Assembly (NCBI RefSeq): GCF_000699445.3 | Contig: NC_067200.1 | Location: forward strand, 10,643,450-10,707,449 | Reading direction: 5' to 3' | DNA: 64,000 bases | Origin: Schistosoma haematobium | Lineage: Eukaryota; Platyhelminthes; Trematoda; Strigeidida; Schistosomatidae | Part shown: in pieces, positions 12,395 to 24,936 of the stretch | Numbering within the stretch: the stretch's first letter is position 1 | Layout: each line of letters starts with the position of its first letter | Position numbers and translations under genes: made by a program | The notes under the pieces: generated by a model | The model's input: only the letters and a program-made list of their open reading frames with translations | The model's database searches: none | What the model was told of the DNA's origin: nothing

Positions 12395-12900
12395 ATATTA
12401 TAACTTGTGACCATTGATTAGAGAGTAGCGACTTATCGATCTGATCAAAGATGCGTAAAACACGCGTGAGCAGTCTAGAGTCCTGATTAGTCCTGCTTTC
12501 CGCCTAGCCCAGCCAATTAAGTCCAAAACACCTATCCGAGCCTCTGCAATATGGACCATTATATTTCAAACATACTGAGTCTATATACCAATCAAACAGA
12601 CCACAACGTACCAATATAATAGGAAACAACATTTGTACAAGATTCGGCCAAATGTGGCTGTAAATGAGGGAGGCAGTGACTAATAATAGACAGGGAATAA
12701 TTCAAGAATGGAAAATTGTATAATAACAGTTTATAGGTTAAAATAAAGCTTATGATAAGAGAGACATGAATATGAATAGTTTAGTTAATTAACAACTATA
12801 CGGTAAAAATATACGCTTAGTATTGGTCCATAAATGGATCCCAAAGTTACCATTCATTATGTTTATCGAAACCTAACACAATAATAAATTGTATGAATTA
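12395..12900 (-). repeat. LTR-like repeat L, copy 3
   Basis: Antisense copy with CTGCTTTCCGCCTAGCCCAG, CATACTGAGTCTATATACC and GTGGCTGTAAATGAGGGAGG. It extends to GTTACCATTCA, also found at the end of copy 1. Confidence 0.5.
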
Positions 12901-13684
12901 TTTTTTGGAAATCATAAAATTCCCTAATGAATCAAATATTAAAATGAGAAAAACACATACACAATAGTATTAAGTATTGAACACTTTTGTTTTCCCTGGG
13001 AGACAATGAATATTATAAAGTCAATTAATGAATAGGTTTCATTGTATGTATCCTATATAGTTCACTCTATCCTAATGATTCGGTCAGTCAAATAATATGG
13101 AATAAATATGAGAATAGTCCTTTATTAGCTTAATCATTCACACACACATACATATATATATATGGACATTTTTAAAAGTAAATTAAATATTAGTGAAATT
13201 ATTGTTTCAATTCTATAATAACAAGGGAAGTATTGAAAATAATGGGGCTATTGGGAATATTTTATGTATTATTATTAATTATATAGTTTTATTATATAAT
13301 TATTAAATAATTAGATGATTGTATTACATTATTGTCTGTATTTTAAACTCTCAATAGATTTATAGACTACAAATAATGCCAATCTTCATGGTATCCATTT
13401 TAAATAGACTAAAATAGTCACTCCGCTAGTGAATTCTGTCAAGATGTTCCTGTATTTCGAATTAAAAGTTGTAATTGATGAAGTTCAGACATGTCACCAA
13501 TGACATCGGCGATCATCACGTTATATTATAAATTGACTGAAGTTAAGTGTATACCACTGAGTGCACCTGAATATCATGAGTTTGATATCTAATATTATTT
13601 GAAAACAGTATTGCCATGTCCTATATTAAAAGTGAAACTCATGTTCAATACTTTCTGGTTTTCAGTGTTTCCACAACGATGTCC

Positions 13685-13955
13685 GGTGTAAAACAATTAC
13701 CCACCAAAGACAGAAGATTTTCGCGTGACATTGTGGATTGGATGAGGTCAGACATTAACACTATTAGGTGCCGGTTCAGTGGTCTAGTGGTTAGGCATTC
13801 TCACAAGGCCGTAGGCCCTAAGTCCCGAACCTTCATGCAGGATCGTGGACGTGCCCTGCTGAAGAGTCTCCATGCTAGGACAAAAACGTCATCCAATACA
13901 TACAAGTTTTCAACGATGACCCAACATTGATTAATTCATAATTTCAATTAGAAAC
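13685..13955 (+). mobile_element. Hammerhead SINE (family A), decayed ribozyme
   Basis: A plus copy with GGTTCAGTGGTCTAGTGG and a tRNA-like body. The hammerhead has CTGAAGA but the GAAA has become CAAAAA. It explains the 104-codon open frame found here. Confidence 0.6.
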
Positions 13956-13959
13956 AAAA

Positions 13960-15440
13960 ACTCATACTGATAATATCAATATGGTTGAATAACTATCTCC
14001 ATTAAAATTGCAGGTTAGTATTAGAACTTTCAACTGTAACCCATCTTGTAACAGTAACAGTTTTCAATGAAAATTTTTTTTTTAAATTTCTTTTCATCAT
14101 CAACTTTTGTTGTTTTAAACATAATAAAATAAAATAAATTTCATTTTATTTCTTCACACACACACATTCACACATACACACGCACACACAGAAACAAACA
14201 ATCAAAAGTGTAAGTAATAAAAAAAATGTTTACTTTTTTTTCTTCTAGAAAACACAAGTTAATTATATGGTTTGTTTGTTTTTTGGGTAGGGAAATTCAT
14301 TCTGGTTTAGCTATTTCTCTATCTATTCACCTTTAGTTTCTATTCCCTTTTGTAGTTCTTATAGGTTTCAGCCTGTTTTTTTTCTTCTTCACACTATCGT
14401 TTCCTATTCTTTCTCTCTCTTTATTTTTCTCTCGCTTCTTCTCCTTTACACAAACATACACACACACATTGTTTTTATATTCCCCCCCCCTCTATTTCTT
14501 CTTATCCACTTTGTGTATGTTTCTTATTCATATTTTATTATGAATATAATAATAAAAGCAAGAGATAAAAACAAAACTGTAACTGATCGCTTGATATTCA
14601 TTTCATAAATATATATTCATATATTGAGCATTGAATTGATTAAGTGAATGTTTCAAAGCAATGAGAATGGAGAAGACATTGGTTATACATAAGGTCCTTA
14701 GTGTTCAGTGAATATATTGTATCTAGTACTTCTAAACATTGATTCAGTGAATATGTGCTATCTAATTAAGTAATAATTTTAAACGGAAGGTTTTAATTCA
14801 AGAAAAGCCTATTTTGCCGTAGGAAAAAAACACGAGAAATATAACGAACGTTCAGGCTTGAAATGAAAATTTCACTTTAATAAGTATAATTCATTTAATA
14901 AATGGATGAGAAAATGGCTGAACTTTCTATATATACAACATCATTAACAAACGTCAGTAAAAATTCGATGATGATACATGTCAAAATCTGTTCACGTTTC
15001 CAGTAAAGAAAATCACTGAGTTACATTGACTAGCCAGTTTATTATTAGAGATGAGTCCTTTGATTGTTAATCTGAAAGTATGACAACAGAATTTTCAATG
15101 TATTTTTGAGTCAATCGACATTCTTTGTTTAGCGCAGTATTAAATTCTCATCACAAAACTATATCAATAGTCTTTGAATCATCTCAGTAAATAAAAGTCC
15201 CCGTTTGAATCAACCTGGTCAGAGAATGATTGTTCAAAGTTCAGTTTTGGGTGTAAACCAGTTTGTTTGATAAAAAAAAGCGAATAGAGTGACTCTTCAC
15301 TGATATATGTACATGACTGATAATAATAAAATAATACTGATCGAGTGGTGGTACAACATGATGATTATATAATCTCACAAGTGATTCTCAAAATAATATC
15401 AAATGATTAATTAACTAATTGGATTACAATAATAAACATA
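13960..15440. other. Non-coding stretch with a pyrimidine-rich strand
   Basis: Bases 14060-14530 hold CA repeats (14155-14190), long C/T tracts and a C run near 14482. No gene is seen. Confidence 0.5.
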
Positions 15441-15448
15441 ATTGTTAG

Positions 15449-15845
15449 TATTGGGGTTCTGGCGATTGCTGAGTTTTATTGAAATCACGAATCGACTAAC
15501 ATTAGACAAATATTAAGAGACATGGAAGCACGGGATTGCCATAGTTTTAGTGATAAGCCATGACCATTAGAGCAGAACTGTATTAATTGTGAGGCAGGTA
15601 CCTACCGAAGACAGTAGATGATCATGTACTGATTAAAGTTAGACTCGTACACTACAAAATTCTCGCCTAGTGGCCTAGAGGTTAAGCGTTTGTGTGCTAG
15701 ATTGAAGGACCTGGGTTCGATTCCTTCTGGAATGCTCGTAGATGCTCACTGATGAGGAGTCCCTTACTAGGACGAAACGTCCGTCTAGTTCTTCTAGGTT
15801 TCTAGTGATCGACTAACTTAGATCGTTCCATGATTTCAATGAAGA
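15449..15845 (+). mobile_element. SINE (family A) with upstream inverted tail piece
   Basis: A minus-like tail piece (15449-15525) precedes a plus copy with GCCTAGTGGCCTAGAGG and GGGTTCGATTCC boxes. The hammerhead is shifted by a change at the first core base (CACTGATGAGGAGTCCC). Confidence 0.6.
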
Positions 15846-15849
15846 CCAA

Positions 15850-16890
15850 AGTCGTTTTTTACAGTCGGTCGGAAAATGAAATAAACCATTGGTAGATTAC
15901 ATAATATAAAGTAAAATATTTATGATAAAATGTTATTTTTGTAGTGACTATGTAAGAATCAGACGATGGACATCGAAAATATGTGAGAACACAAAAGTAA
16001 CAAAAATCTGAAAATCGTTTGAACATTTTTCTTGAGAGGATGTTGTTAATCTAAATTTAGCAATAACCCATTCCTATTTAGACAGCCATAACCGGGGGAA
16101 GAGGAGTTTTATAATCTTTTTGAGTATGGGGAATGGGTTTTTGAATATGTATTCTGATAAAATCAACAGTATACAGAAGACAAACTCGTAAATCATGCAG
16201 TAAATTTTATGAAATATGGTGGATGACCTTTAGGTCAATTTTGATGACTCGTTTCCACCAAGTGAGCTCCCAATCACCCTTACCTATCCTTTACTCAACC
16301 AAGACTGATGGTGTTTTACAATACGATGACGGACCAATTGAATTATACACCTTACATAAATGGCTCACCAGGAACAGTTGAATTGTTGAACACATATGGA
16401 TATGGTGAACTCAGATCATCTGTCTTTATTCTTGGTTTGGTGTATTTGATAATTGTGGTAACCAACATTCTGTTTCACTATTGAAAATTTTATTAACATG
16501 TCATTCCCATTTAAACATTAAAAACATTCAGTTTAGCGTAGACCTCTTTTCAACGAATTTATTACCAAGCTGTACAATCTTATAACTACCGTGACGACAT
16601 ATGAACAAAAAATAAAGATGATGACGTAATAGAAAGATTATAATAATAGATTACGTAATATGATTGTGCACATGCAAATAGAAAGGCTTATCAAATTAAT
16701 AAGTTAGCAACGGATCATAATGTGTATAAAGTAAGATTATCAAAATATATTTGTTAATATAATTAAAGATAATAGAAATGCATAATAAAATGAAGTAATG
16801 TCAGAAACACTTATGAATAAAATCAAAAAGATAAGAGACAGGATTAAAAATAGAGAGAGGAATATATTTTCAAATACGAAATATAATAAT
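15850..16890. other. Non-coding stretch
   Basis: No gene or clear repeat was found. Confidence 0.4.
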
Positions 16891-16894
16891 AACA

Positions 16895-17276
16895 ATATCA
16901 TTAGTTGATATCATGAGTGAATTGAAGCTGGCCCACCATGGAAAACCTGGAAGCATTGGACGACCATTTTGTCCTAGTATGAGACTCCTCACCAATGCCC
17001 ATCCATGATCCTGTCCTCCGCGGGATTCGAACCCAGGACCTATCAGTCTCGCGCTCCAACGCTTAACAATTAGACCACAACGGTGTTAATGTCTAACTTC
17101 AATCAATCCACGAAATTGCTCCACTGTACACCATTGTCTTCAGTGAGCTGATATCTCACAACAGACCTGGTTGAACTCCACTGGTCACGGCTTCTCAGGT
17201 GGTCTATCTTCAATTGACTTATGATTTCAACTATTGAAATTTCTAAGATCTCCACAAAACCCCTCCTGATGATAAT
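16895..17276 (-). mobile_element. Fold-back SINE (family A), minus arm dominant
   Basis: A minus copy (tail to head, to about 17200) is joined to a plus-oriented tail (17203-17276). The ribozyme core is decayed (GTGAGGA, GAAA lost). Possible flanking AATAAT repeats are too simple to call a target duplication. Confidence 0.55.
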
Positions 17277-17279
17277 AAT

Positions 17280-18425
17280 AATAATAATAGTTTAAGGCCA
17301 AGATAACTATAAGGAAAAGAGGTACTTCTTTTGTACAAACAGTTCTGGTTTTAACTTATAGATAGCAAGACTTTCTGTTGTTTTAAGGAGTTAGATATGG
17401 GGAAATTTAGATAAGTGTGGATGGATTGTATAAACAACCATAAAATCAACCTATGGATCAATGGATTGATTAGAGTCGATTAAATGTTCAAGAATGAAAC
17501 TACTAACTGCTTTCCTCTCACCCTTGAATAACCAGATTGAAACACGTTATCTTATCTGAGTTGAAAGAAAGCGCTGACTATGGCCTATATTCCTTCCTAT
17601 ACAAGAGCCGGTGAACAGGTAATTGCACACGGATGCGACCAGATGATAAAACTTATCCTTTAACGGATACAAAAATCAGGTTCCTATTAGTGAACATTAG
17701 TTTCACCTTTGCTGCATAGAACCTTCATTTTATCGCTGCCCTCAATAGATTTCAATCTACAAACGTACAATCTTTTATTGTTACATTAGTGGAGAGCCAC
17801 GATCAAAAACGAATCGAAAGAAGTTTCTTAACTCTATTCATCTTTTTACTAAATATCTAAATGGGAATTTTCATCACAATTTTTCTAAATTGGTCCATTG
17901 AAAACTAACCAAATACTTAATGCATTGTAGATAACCTTTCCATACCTATAATTTATTGTGATCAGTGGACAAGTGAGAACTTTCGGTCAATATTTTCTAC
18001 CAAATAGATCATATACACACCAGAATTATTATTAAAAACGCTTTTGTATGAATAAGAGCGAAAGTGTAATAGTATAACACAACTGTTTGTTAAAAAGCAT
18101 CATTTTTATTTAGTTAGCATTCTATCACTCTGATATTGACATTGAACTCATAAATTGAAGTAATAACGATGAGAGATGAGATTTGATCAGATGATCAATA
18201 ATGATTTAATGTCTAATCTGTGCCGACTGCCCCAGTTGGTTTGTAAGGTTGCCTTTATGATCACGGAAGCTCAACGACAAGGTCTTAGGTCGAATTTTAT
18301 TGTGATTAGTAAGCTATAAAACAGTCAAATGGATTATAAAATAATTGGATTAGTGAGTTATTGTTTTAATAATATGGTCTAATGTAGTTAAATCAATTAC
18401 TTTGATAGGTTATAAATAAATACGC
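17280..18425. other. Non-coding stretch
   Basis: A weak tRNA-like relic near 18228-18300 (CCCCAGTTGGTTTGTAAGG) is the only item of note. Confidence 0.4.
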
Positions 18426-18427
18426 CT

Positions 18428-19010
18428 ACTTACTTATTTATGCCTATTACCCCACGTCGTGTAGTAGCATAGGCCGCTCAAGAGCATTCTCCATCCAACT
18501 CTGTCCTGGACAATCCTTTCCAGTTCTTCCCGGTTATTGTTCATTCTTTTGATGTTTACCTCCAACTCCCGACGCAATGTGTCATTTGGCCTTCCTGCTT
18601 TCCATTTCTCTTCAGAATTACAGGTTAGCGCTTAACTCGTGATGCAGTTTAGTGATTTTCACAATGTATGTTCTATCCATCTCCAGTGTATTTCCTGAAT
18701 TTCCTCCTCAGGTGGAAGCTGGTTTGTTCTCTCCTACAGAAATCTGTTGCTAATGGTTCCCGGCCAACTGTCATTCAGTATCTTGCGTAAACAACTGTTT
18801 ATAAATACTTGTGCCTTTTTGATGATGGTTGTGGTAGTTCTCCACTTTTCAGCTCCGTACAGTAGGACTGTGTTGATGTTCGTATTGAAGATTCTGACTT
18901 TGATATTGGTTGACAGTTGTTTTGAATCCCATATACTCTTTATTTATAGGAATGCTGACCTTGCATTGCCAATCCTTACCTTTACAAGTGTGTCAGATCC
19001 CTAATTTCCA
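18428..19010 (-). mobile_element. RTE-type LINE 3' fragment, about 580 bases
   Basis: On the minus strand a broken frame covers more of the ORF end, including stretches like FNTNINTVLLYGAEKWRTTT and KILNDSWPGTISNRFLW. The (TAAG)n-like end is at 18428. Confidence 0.65.
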
Positions 19011-19384
19011 ATAAATCGAGTTGTATAAAATACAATAACTTGTCATTAGTAAGCTAAAGAACTAAATGACAAGTGTTTATTGTATTCATAGGATCGTTTG
19101 TTGAAATCTGTTTGTAACTGATTGAAATCGATCCAAATTCACTTTAACTCAATGTGTTCAATTGATCACATTGAAAAAATAAATAAATCAGTTACGTCAT
19201 ACTAGTAACAATTATCCTATCAATCAAACAATTGAATCAGATCTACAAAAAAATGAACATGGTTTGGAAAAGATTCGAGGCAGTAGTAACCGAGGATTGA
19301 TTGATTGTCATGCTGAATAATTCATTATTGAAAACTAATATTTACGGAAATAATAACACTACGAAAATCAATAAAAATGAATTA

Positions 19385-19902
19385 TTAACTTTTTAGGGAT
19401 TTGTGGAGATTGTTGTATATTCAAAGCTGAATTCATGAGTTAATCTAATCTAGATCACCATTGAAAACCTGGAAACACTGGACGTCGTTAATTCAACTGT
19501 GAAAATACTACAATCTTTACAAATCCCCAAAATTAATATTAATTACTTGCTTACTAGTGAATAGCTCCGAGATGTAACTCTTGAAGTTCTAGTGAGAAGC
19601 CATGACCAGTGGAGTTTAATCCGTATTGGGTGTTAGAGAGTTATCTAGCTCAGACAATGGATGAAGAGTTGGGCAAGGTCACAGATCCATCGAAGCTAGA
19701 CATTAACACTGTATGATACCGGCTCGGTGTTCTATAGGTTAAGTGTTCGTGTGTGAGAACGAAGGTCCTGGTTTCGAGCCCCTCATGCGGGATCGTGGAT
19801 GTGCACTGCTGAGGAGTCTCGTACTAGGTCGAACTGGCCGTCCAGTGTTTCCAGGTTTTCAATGGTGGTCTAACTTAGATTGACTCGCGAATTCAACCTT
19901 TG
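19385..19902 (+). mobile_element. Fold-back SINE (family A)
   Basis: A minus-oriented tail segment (about 19396-19488) is followed by a near-complete plus copy with a tRNA-like body near 19720-19790. It is bounded by a perfect 12-bp direct repeat, AAAAATGAATTA (19373-19384 and 19903-19914). The hammerhead keeps CTGAGGA and GTC but the GAAA is GAAC. Confidence 0.75.
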
Positions 19903-20224
19903 AAAAATGAATTAGACAAATAATGACACGTTGTATTGATTGATCGTTAAGTAACAACCAGTACCGTATTTGTTTAGACCTAAGTGGTGATCGAATTCTA
20001 TGAATTGAGTTAAGTCGTATTCAGTGGTCTCAGTGAACCAACTCACATAATATAAACAAGCAAGCGACATGCACATGTTTTTTATTTATATGGAACGTCG
20101 TGGCAGTATGCACCTACAACCAAACAAGAAATTGAACTCAGGACGTTCGAGTTGACACTCATGTTACATCTGTTACGTACTTGATCTGCCTATCCACTTT
20201 TGTGTAGAGGATAACTTGTCTAAT

Positions 20225-20735
20225 CTAGATTGAAACATTGACGCGATAGGCTGACTGACTTAAACTTGAGGCTAGTATGTGTGACTTCGAAGTGAGACCA
20301 ATTGTTTGGAGTAGAGAGACGAAAACTATTCTATCACTTGATTGGCTGACAAGAGCAAGAGAGAGAAGACAGGTCAACTGGAACACTACACGATTTATTC
20401 CCAATTCCCGATTGCAGATTAGTGTAAAAAGATACATGAATAAATAGATGACTAACCAAACCACAACGCACAATAATCAGGAAAATACAATTATGTCCAA
20501 AAGTAGAGATTAGAGTAGAACATAGAGTACAAAATATTACGTTTAAATTACAATAACTTTGGAACAAAAAGAGCTATGACAGTGAATCATACATCAAATG
20601 AAATCTTTTGATCTGTAGAATGAGACTAAGGACAAAATAAACATTAATGTTTCAGAAGCTTTAAATTAAATGAAATAATGTCCCGAAAAAATAGCTCCCG
20701 TAGTTTGTTAAGGCTTCTTGTTTCTCTATTCACAT
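20225..20735. repeat. Unclassified dispersed repeat R2, copy 1
   Basis: About 500 bases align in order with 42755-43262 through blocks such as AGAGAAGACAGGTCAACTGG and GATACATGAATAAATAGATG. One part resembles the CAAACAGACCACAACG block of repeat L, so it may be a distant LTR. Confidence 0.6.
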
Positions 20736-21006
20736 TAATATCATAAATAGATTGAAATTGGAATTGAATCACTACTAAACACTGATATATTGATTCTAAT
20801 GGTCAAATGTTTACATGACAATTAGAGATCTTGAGTTCAATCTCTAATGATGTCACAGATAAACATTTCTACCAATTCTCAGATCAGTAAAAAACACCTA
20901 TCAAAAGTTCTTTAATTTTCTAGTATAGGGGTTGTGGAGATTATTAAGTTTTTGATTGAGATCATGAACCGATTGATGTTAGACCATCACAATTGAAAAC
21001 CTGGAA

Positions 21007-21052
21007 GCACTAGACGGCCGTTTCGTCCTATTGTGGGACTCCTCAGCAGTGC
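21007..21052 (-). ncRNA. Hammerhead ribozyme motif on the minus arm, core intact
   Basis: The reverse complement has GCACTG, CTGAGGA, GTCC/GGAC with loop CACAATA, GAAA, CGGCCG and GTC, then TAGTGC. Stem I keeps pairing with one G-U wobble. It sits on the strand opposite the copy at 21362-21407. Confidence 0.65.
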
Positions 21053-21361
21053 GCATCCACGATCCCGCGGGCGGATCTCCACAACCCCTATACTAGTAAT
21101 CAACATGTGCTCACTAGTGACTAGCTTCGTGAGGGAATTCTCGGAGTTCTAGTGAGAAGCCGTGACCAGTGGAGCTAATCCTTGTCGGGTAGAGACAGGT
21201 ATCTACCTCGGTACAACGGAAGTTGGTCGCGCAATTTCGTGGATTGGTTGATGTTAGAAACTATCACCGTTGGATGCCGGCTCAGTGGTTCAGTTGGTTA
21301 AGCGTTCGCGCGCGAGACCGAAGGCCCTGGGTTTGAACCCCGCTCGCGGGATCGTGGGTGC

Positions 21362-21407
21362 GCACTGCTGAGGAGTCCCACAATAGGACGAAACGGCCGT
21401 CCAGTGC
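21362..21407 (+). ncRNA. Hammerhead ribozyme motif, core intact
   Basis: Stem I is GCACTG/CAGTGC. The core is CTGAGGA (21368-21374; the seventh core base is free to vary) and GAAA (21390-21393). Stem II is GTCC/GGAC with loop CACAATA, stem III is the very short CGGCCG, and the cleavage triplet GTC ends at 21401. All invariant core bases are present. Confidence 0.75.
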
Positions 21408-21474
21408 TTCCAGGTTTTCAATTGTGATGGTCTAACATCAATCGGTTCATGATCTCAATCTTTAATTTTCATTA

Positions 21475-22740
21475 GTATCCCAACATGACGTTCATCGTTG
21501 ATCAAACGCAACATGGAAATTCTATTGAAATGATATAATTCTTTTAAGATTTATATAAGAGTTCACAAACTGAGAAATATATTCCTCCCTCCCCGCTTTT
21601 TTTCTTTTTCTTTTATCTTTCTCATGTTTTCACTAGTTACATTATTGTTTTCATAAGTAAACCATTGTCAGTCTTTACACACTAATACACACACACACAG
21701 ACCGATATATACACTGGTCATCTGAACAAGTTTTCACACAAGTTAATATGGTCCATTGTATAAATTTATCCAGTTAATAACAACAGTTTATGCCTATCAT
21801 CATATTACTTTATACATATAGAAATCAACTTAACATCTTTAGGAAAATGGGTAACAGGTATGTTTTTTCTCCACTTCTATTCACTAACAAGAGAGAGAGT
21901 GAGAGTGAAAGAGAGTGAGAAGCATTAAAACAATTAAACAGATGGTGTATTTAATAATCATAATGTACATTGAACTCATTCATCTATGCATTATTATTAC
22001 CAATAATACTCTTAGAAACATTGATGTTTTCTAAGGAAAGATGATTGATTACACCGACTTGAATTATCGATTAATATTTTATGGAAAGAAAAAAATAAAT
22101 AAATATGCAGTTATATATTCTGTGGTATATAGAAACAAACATCTGTCACCGACCGACAGTTTTTGGTGGAGGTGAACTTAAATTTAAAAGTTGCCGCCGT
22201 TAATATTCTTTTCAATAATAATAATAATAAATATGGAGTCATTTTCTTGTATCGTATCAATTAAATTCAATCTAGGCGATAATAATAATAATGTTTGAAT
22301 ACATTAATCAATGAATTTGTTTATAATAACTATATTTCTAAATTAAGCGCAATTGTATTTTGAATTTGGCGGCTTTCTCAAATGTTTCAGTTACCTAATT
22401 ATCAATTGTATAAATGTTCATAATTAAGCTTGTATAGTTTATATTTGAGTAAATTAGATAAATATAAATGTTAATTATATATTTACTTATATTGTATTAT
22501 TGAAAAAAAAAGTTCCCTACAAATTATTATGACATTATATAGTGGAAGCTTCAAATAGAAACGCTACAACAGTTGAGATATGTTCCGTCTTGTCAACCCT
22601 TTGAATAGGACATAATGGGATACATGTATCTTATATACATATATAGGATGAATGTAAGAAATATAATTGTAACAACTTAACGGGTAGAAAAACTATCATA
22701 ATTGAGAATGTGACCGATATTTATCGTTAAAACCATATAT
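21475..22740. other. Non-coding stretch with GA, CA and AAT simple repeats
   Basis: GAGA-type repeats at about 21889-21920, CA at 21688-21700 and AAT at 22216-22232. No gene is seen. Confidence 0.45.
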
Positions 22741-22744
22741 GAAA

Positions 22745-22915
22745 TATAGATTGCAATTGTCAGCGTAGTTTAAGACTCCTGTTTCATTCTATTTGAAACT
22801 CTTCAGCTGGATATACTTTAATCTGAGGTAATATTCATATTGTGATTCGAACCAACTACCTTTTGCTTTAAGTTTTTAATGGTTTATCAATTGAGATATA
22901 GATATTAGATTGTAA
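22745..22915 (-). mobile_element. SM-alpha-like SINE, decayed
   Basis: Reversed ribozyme (core CTGAAGA, GAAA present) followed by GATTCGAACCAAC and a decayed body. Confidence 0.5.
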
Positions 22916-23219
22916 GATGAGTATAACATTCATTATTATTATTATTAATAAAGATTTGGATTATTCCGTTGTTAAAATGGACTACTGAATGTTGATTAAG
23001 ACAATCCGTATCGAATCCACATAGACCAATAAAGACTTGTTGGAATTTAGTCTCAAATCCTTATTAATGGTGATATTTATAAAACATCTTTCTGACTAAC
23101 TACACACTGAAATTGTGCTAAATAAAAATTTGTGATAATACTACACAATTTTTTGACTTGAGCGAATAATCTTAAACAATCAGTGTAAAGTGGATAGTAT
23201 TGGTTAGCTGTTTCTTTCT

Positions 23220-23545
23220 ATTATAGAATTCCTAAATAGTACTCCACAACCTCGTAACTGAGGATCGGATCAAAGGCTTTCAGATGTCACAAAGAGCCAT
23301 AATTCTTAAGATCACTAAGAGGCCAGTGAATGGTGAGAATATCTAGCTTCAAACACAATTCACAATGTCAAACAACTATCCGCTATTGTGTTAGAAATAC
23401 AACTAGCCGACATGACTGAACTCAACTAGTTACGGTTTTTCATGAGATATTTAGGAACCGCCTTTATAACTTATTCCCATATCAGAACGACATAACTATT
23501 TATCACTTCTTGGTTTTCAATCATTATCCGACTATAGTCTGTCTA
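23220..23545 (-). mobile_element. Very old SINE (family A), minus
   Basis: Order and short matches (GGCCAGTGAATGGTGAG, GAACTCAACTAGTTACGG, CTTGGTTTTCAATCAT) resemble family A, but no box or ribozyme is intact. Confidence 0.3.
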
Positions 23546-23884
23546 CAATGTTTGATAATGAAAGTTCAATAATTACCATAAACCCTTAGTACAATATTAC
23601 ACAGTCAGCATTGAATTTTCCTTACTTTAACAAAATTTACTGTACTGAATTAATGATATGATGGAAAGAAAAGTCAATTTTCGATTGATTTACTCATTAT
23701 GAGTTTTATTCCACATTACATCCGTTTTGATTCAACGTGAGGATCATTCAGTGTGGTATTTGATTTGTTTTCCCAGCATGATATTCTCTTCTGTATAATA
23801 TACGATATTCTTGTATTCACTTGACATGAACTATGCTCAGTAAGTGATTTGTTATAACTGAGTATGCGATTTAATCCTAATTAT

Positions 23885-24110
23885 TAATCAAAATAGGTGT
23901 ACAATCAATATATAAACTAGTGTATTTTAGACTATTTTGATTCGTCGTTGTCATAGTGTTTTGGGGCTAATAAATCACCACTTATACCAATCTTTGTGTT
24001 CTTACTTTCGCATCATGGGAATTGCCGAGGTCCCTCGTCCCGAGTATAAGTGATCATCGTTTTTCCAGCACAGCAATCAGCGACGACCAAATATAACAAT
24101 TACCAAACCA
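23885..24110 (+). repeat. Possible LTR remnant
   Basis: TATATAAAC is followed about 80 bases on by AATAAA and then TGGGAATTGCC, an arrangement like the end of an LTR. It has no partner copy in the window. Confidence 0.25.
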
Positions 24111-24357
24111 ATCTAAGGTAGGTAACAATCGGAAACCTAGAATTATGGTACAGTTGTATCACGCATGAAATCAAAGGTCCTAATTTTGATTCAATATTTA
24201 CTGTTGAAGAGTATTATATTAGAACAAATAAGTTGCCTAGTACTTCTACACTTTTACTAATTGTTTAACTTAGATTAATTTGCCATCTCAATCAAAAGTC
24301 AACAACAAACTTCACAACTTCAATACTGAAAATTCATTATAAAGGATAAAGCTTCAA

Positions 24358-24412
24358 TATTATTATTACTATTATTACTACTGTTGTTATTATTATTATT
24401 ATTATTATTATT
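24358..24412. repeat. (ATT)n microsatellite, interrupted
   Basis: ATT units with ACT and GTT interruptions. Confidence 0.9.
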
Positions 24413-24936
24413 ACAAACAGGAATAATGAGTAAACTATAAAAGAAAATTTATTAAGCGACACATTGATCAACTTGTACATACTACTTTTTAATAAATTTC
24501 AAAGTTTATTTTACCGATGAACAATCTACATATCTGGCTCCTTATGATTTGTTTAAATAATTCTGTTTCATTTATTGAATTCTTTCCGCTACATCGTGTA
24601 TTGGGATACATTGTTTTTTTTTTTTAAAAGAAAGCCATATAAGTGTTCAACAGTAGTCTAGATAATTCAGTAAAAAAGATAAAGTTTATTAGAATTATAT
24701 ATGATGTTGTATTGGGGTAATACATTTAGAATAATAATAATAATAATAATCTAATCACACATATATTTGTTAAAACAATAAGAAAATGATATGAAAAGTA
24801 ATGCATAGTACACCATACTAAAATAGTAAATCAATGTAGACTAATGTGGATTCAAAGTGAAAACAAACTATTTTTGTATATGAAATGTAAACTTTATACT
24901 TTGTTTGACTAAAGTTTCAATATATATTAGTATACT

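Larger units (their letters stand above)
20921..21458 (+). mobile_element. Fold-back hammerhead SINE (family A), single insertion
   Basis: The insertion has a minus-oriented arm (about 20921-21070) and a longer plus-oriented arm (to 21458). It is bounded by a perfect 12-bp direct repeat, TCTTTAATTTTC (20909-20920 and 21459-21470). The plus arm has pol III-like boxes: A box GGCTCAGTGG (21279-21288) and B box GGTTTGAACCC near 21330. A hammerhead motif and the tail TGATCTCAATC follow. Both arms share the hammerhead loop CACAATA. Confidence 0.85.

Noticed and set aside
13616..13930. 104-codon plus-strand frame
   Set aside because: It is mostly a translated tRNA-like SINE with no protein motif. 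Frames at 41775-41972, 48883-49074, 51619-51864 and 51681-51878 have the same explanation.
20225..20567. Two hydrophobic minus-strand frames of about 80 codons
   Set aside because: They fall inside the R2 repeat and are not conserved in its second copy at 42755-43262.
21279..21341. tRNA gene
   Set aside because: A and B boxes are present, but they belong to a dispersed SINE with many copies and no proper cloverleaf ends.
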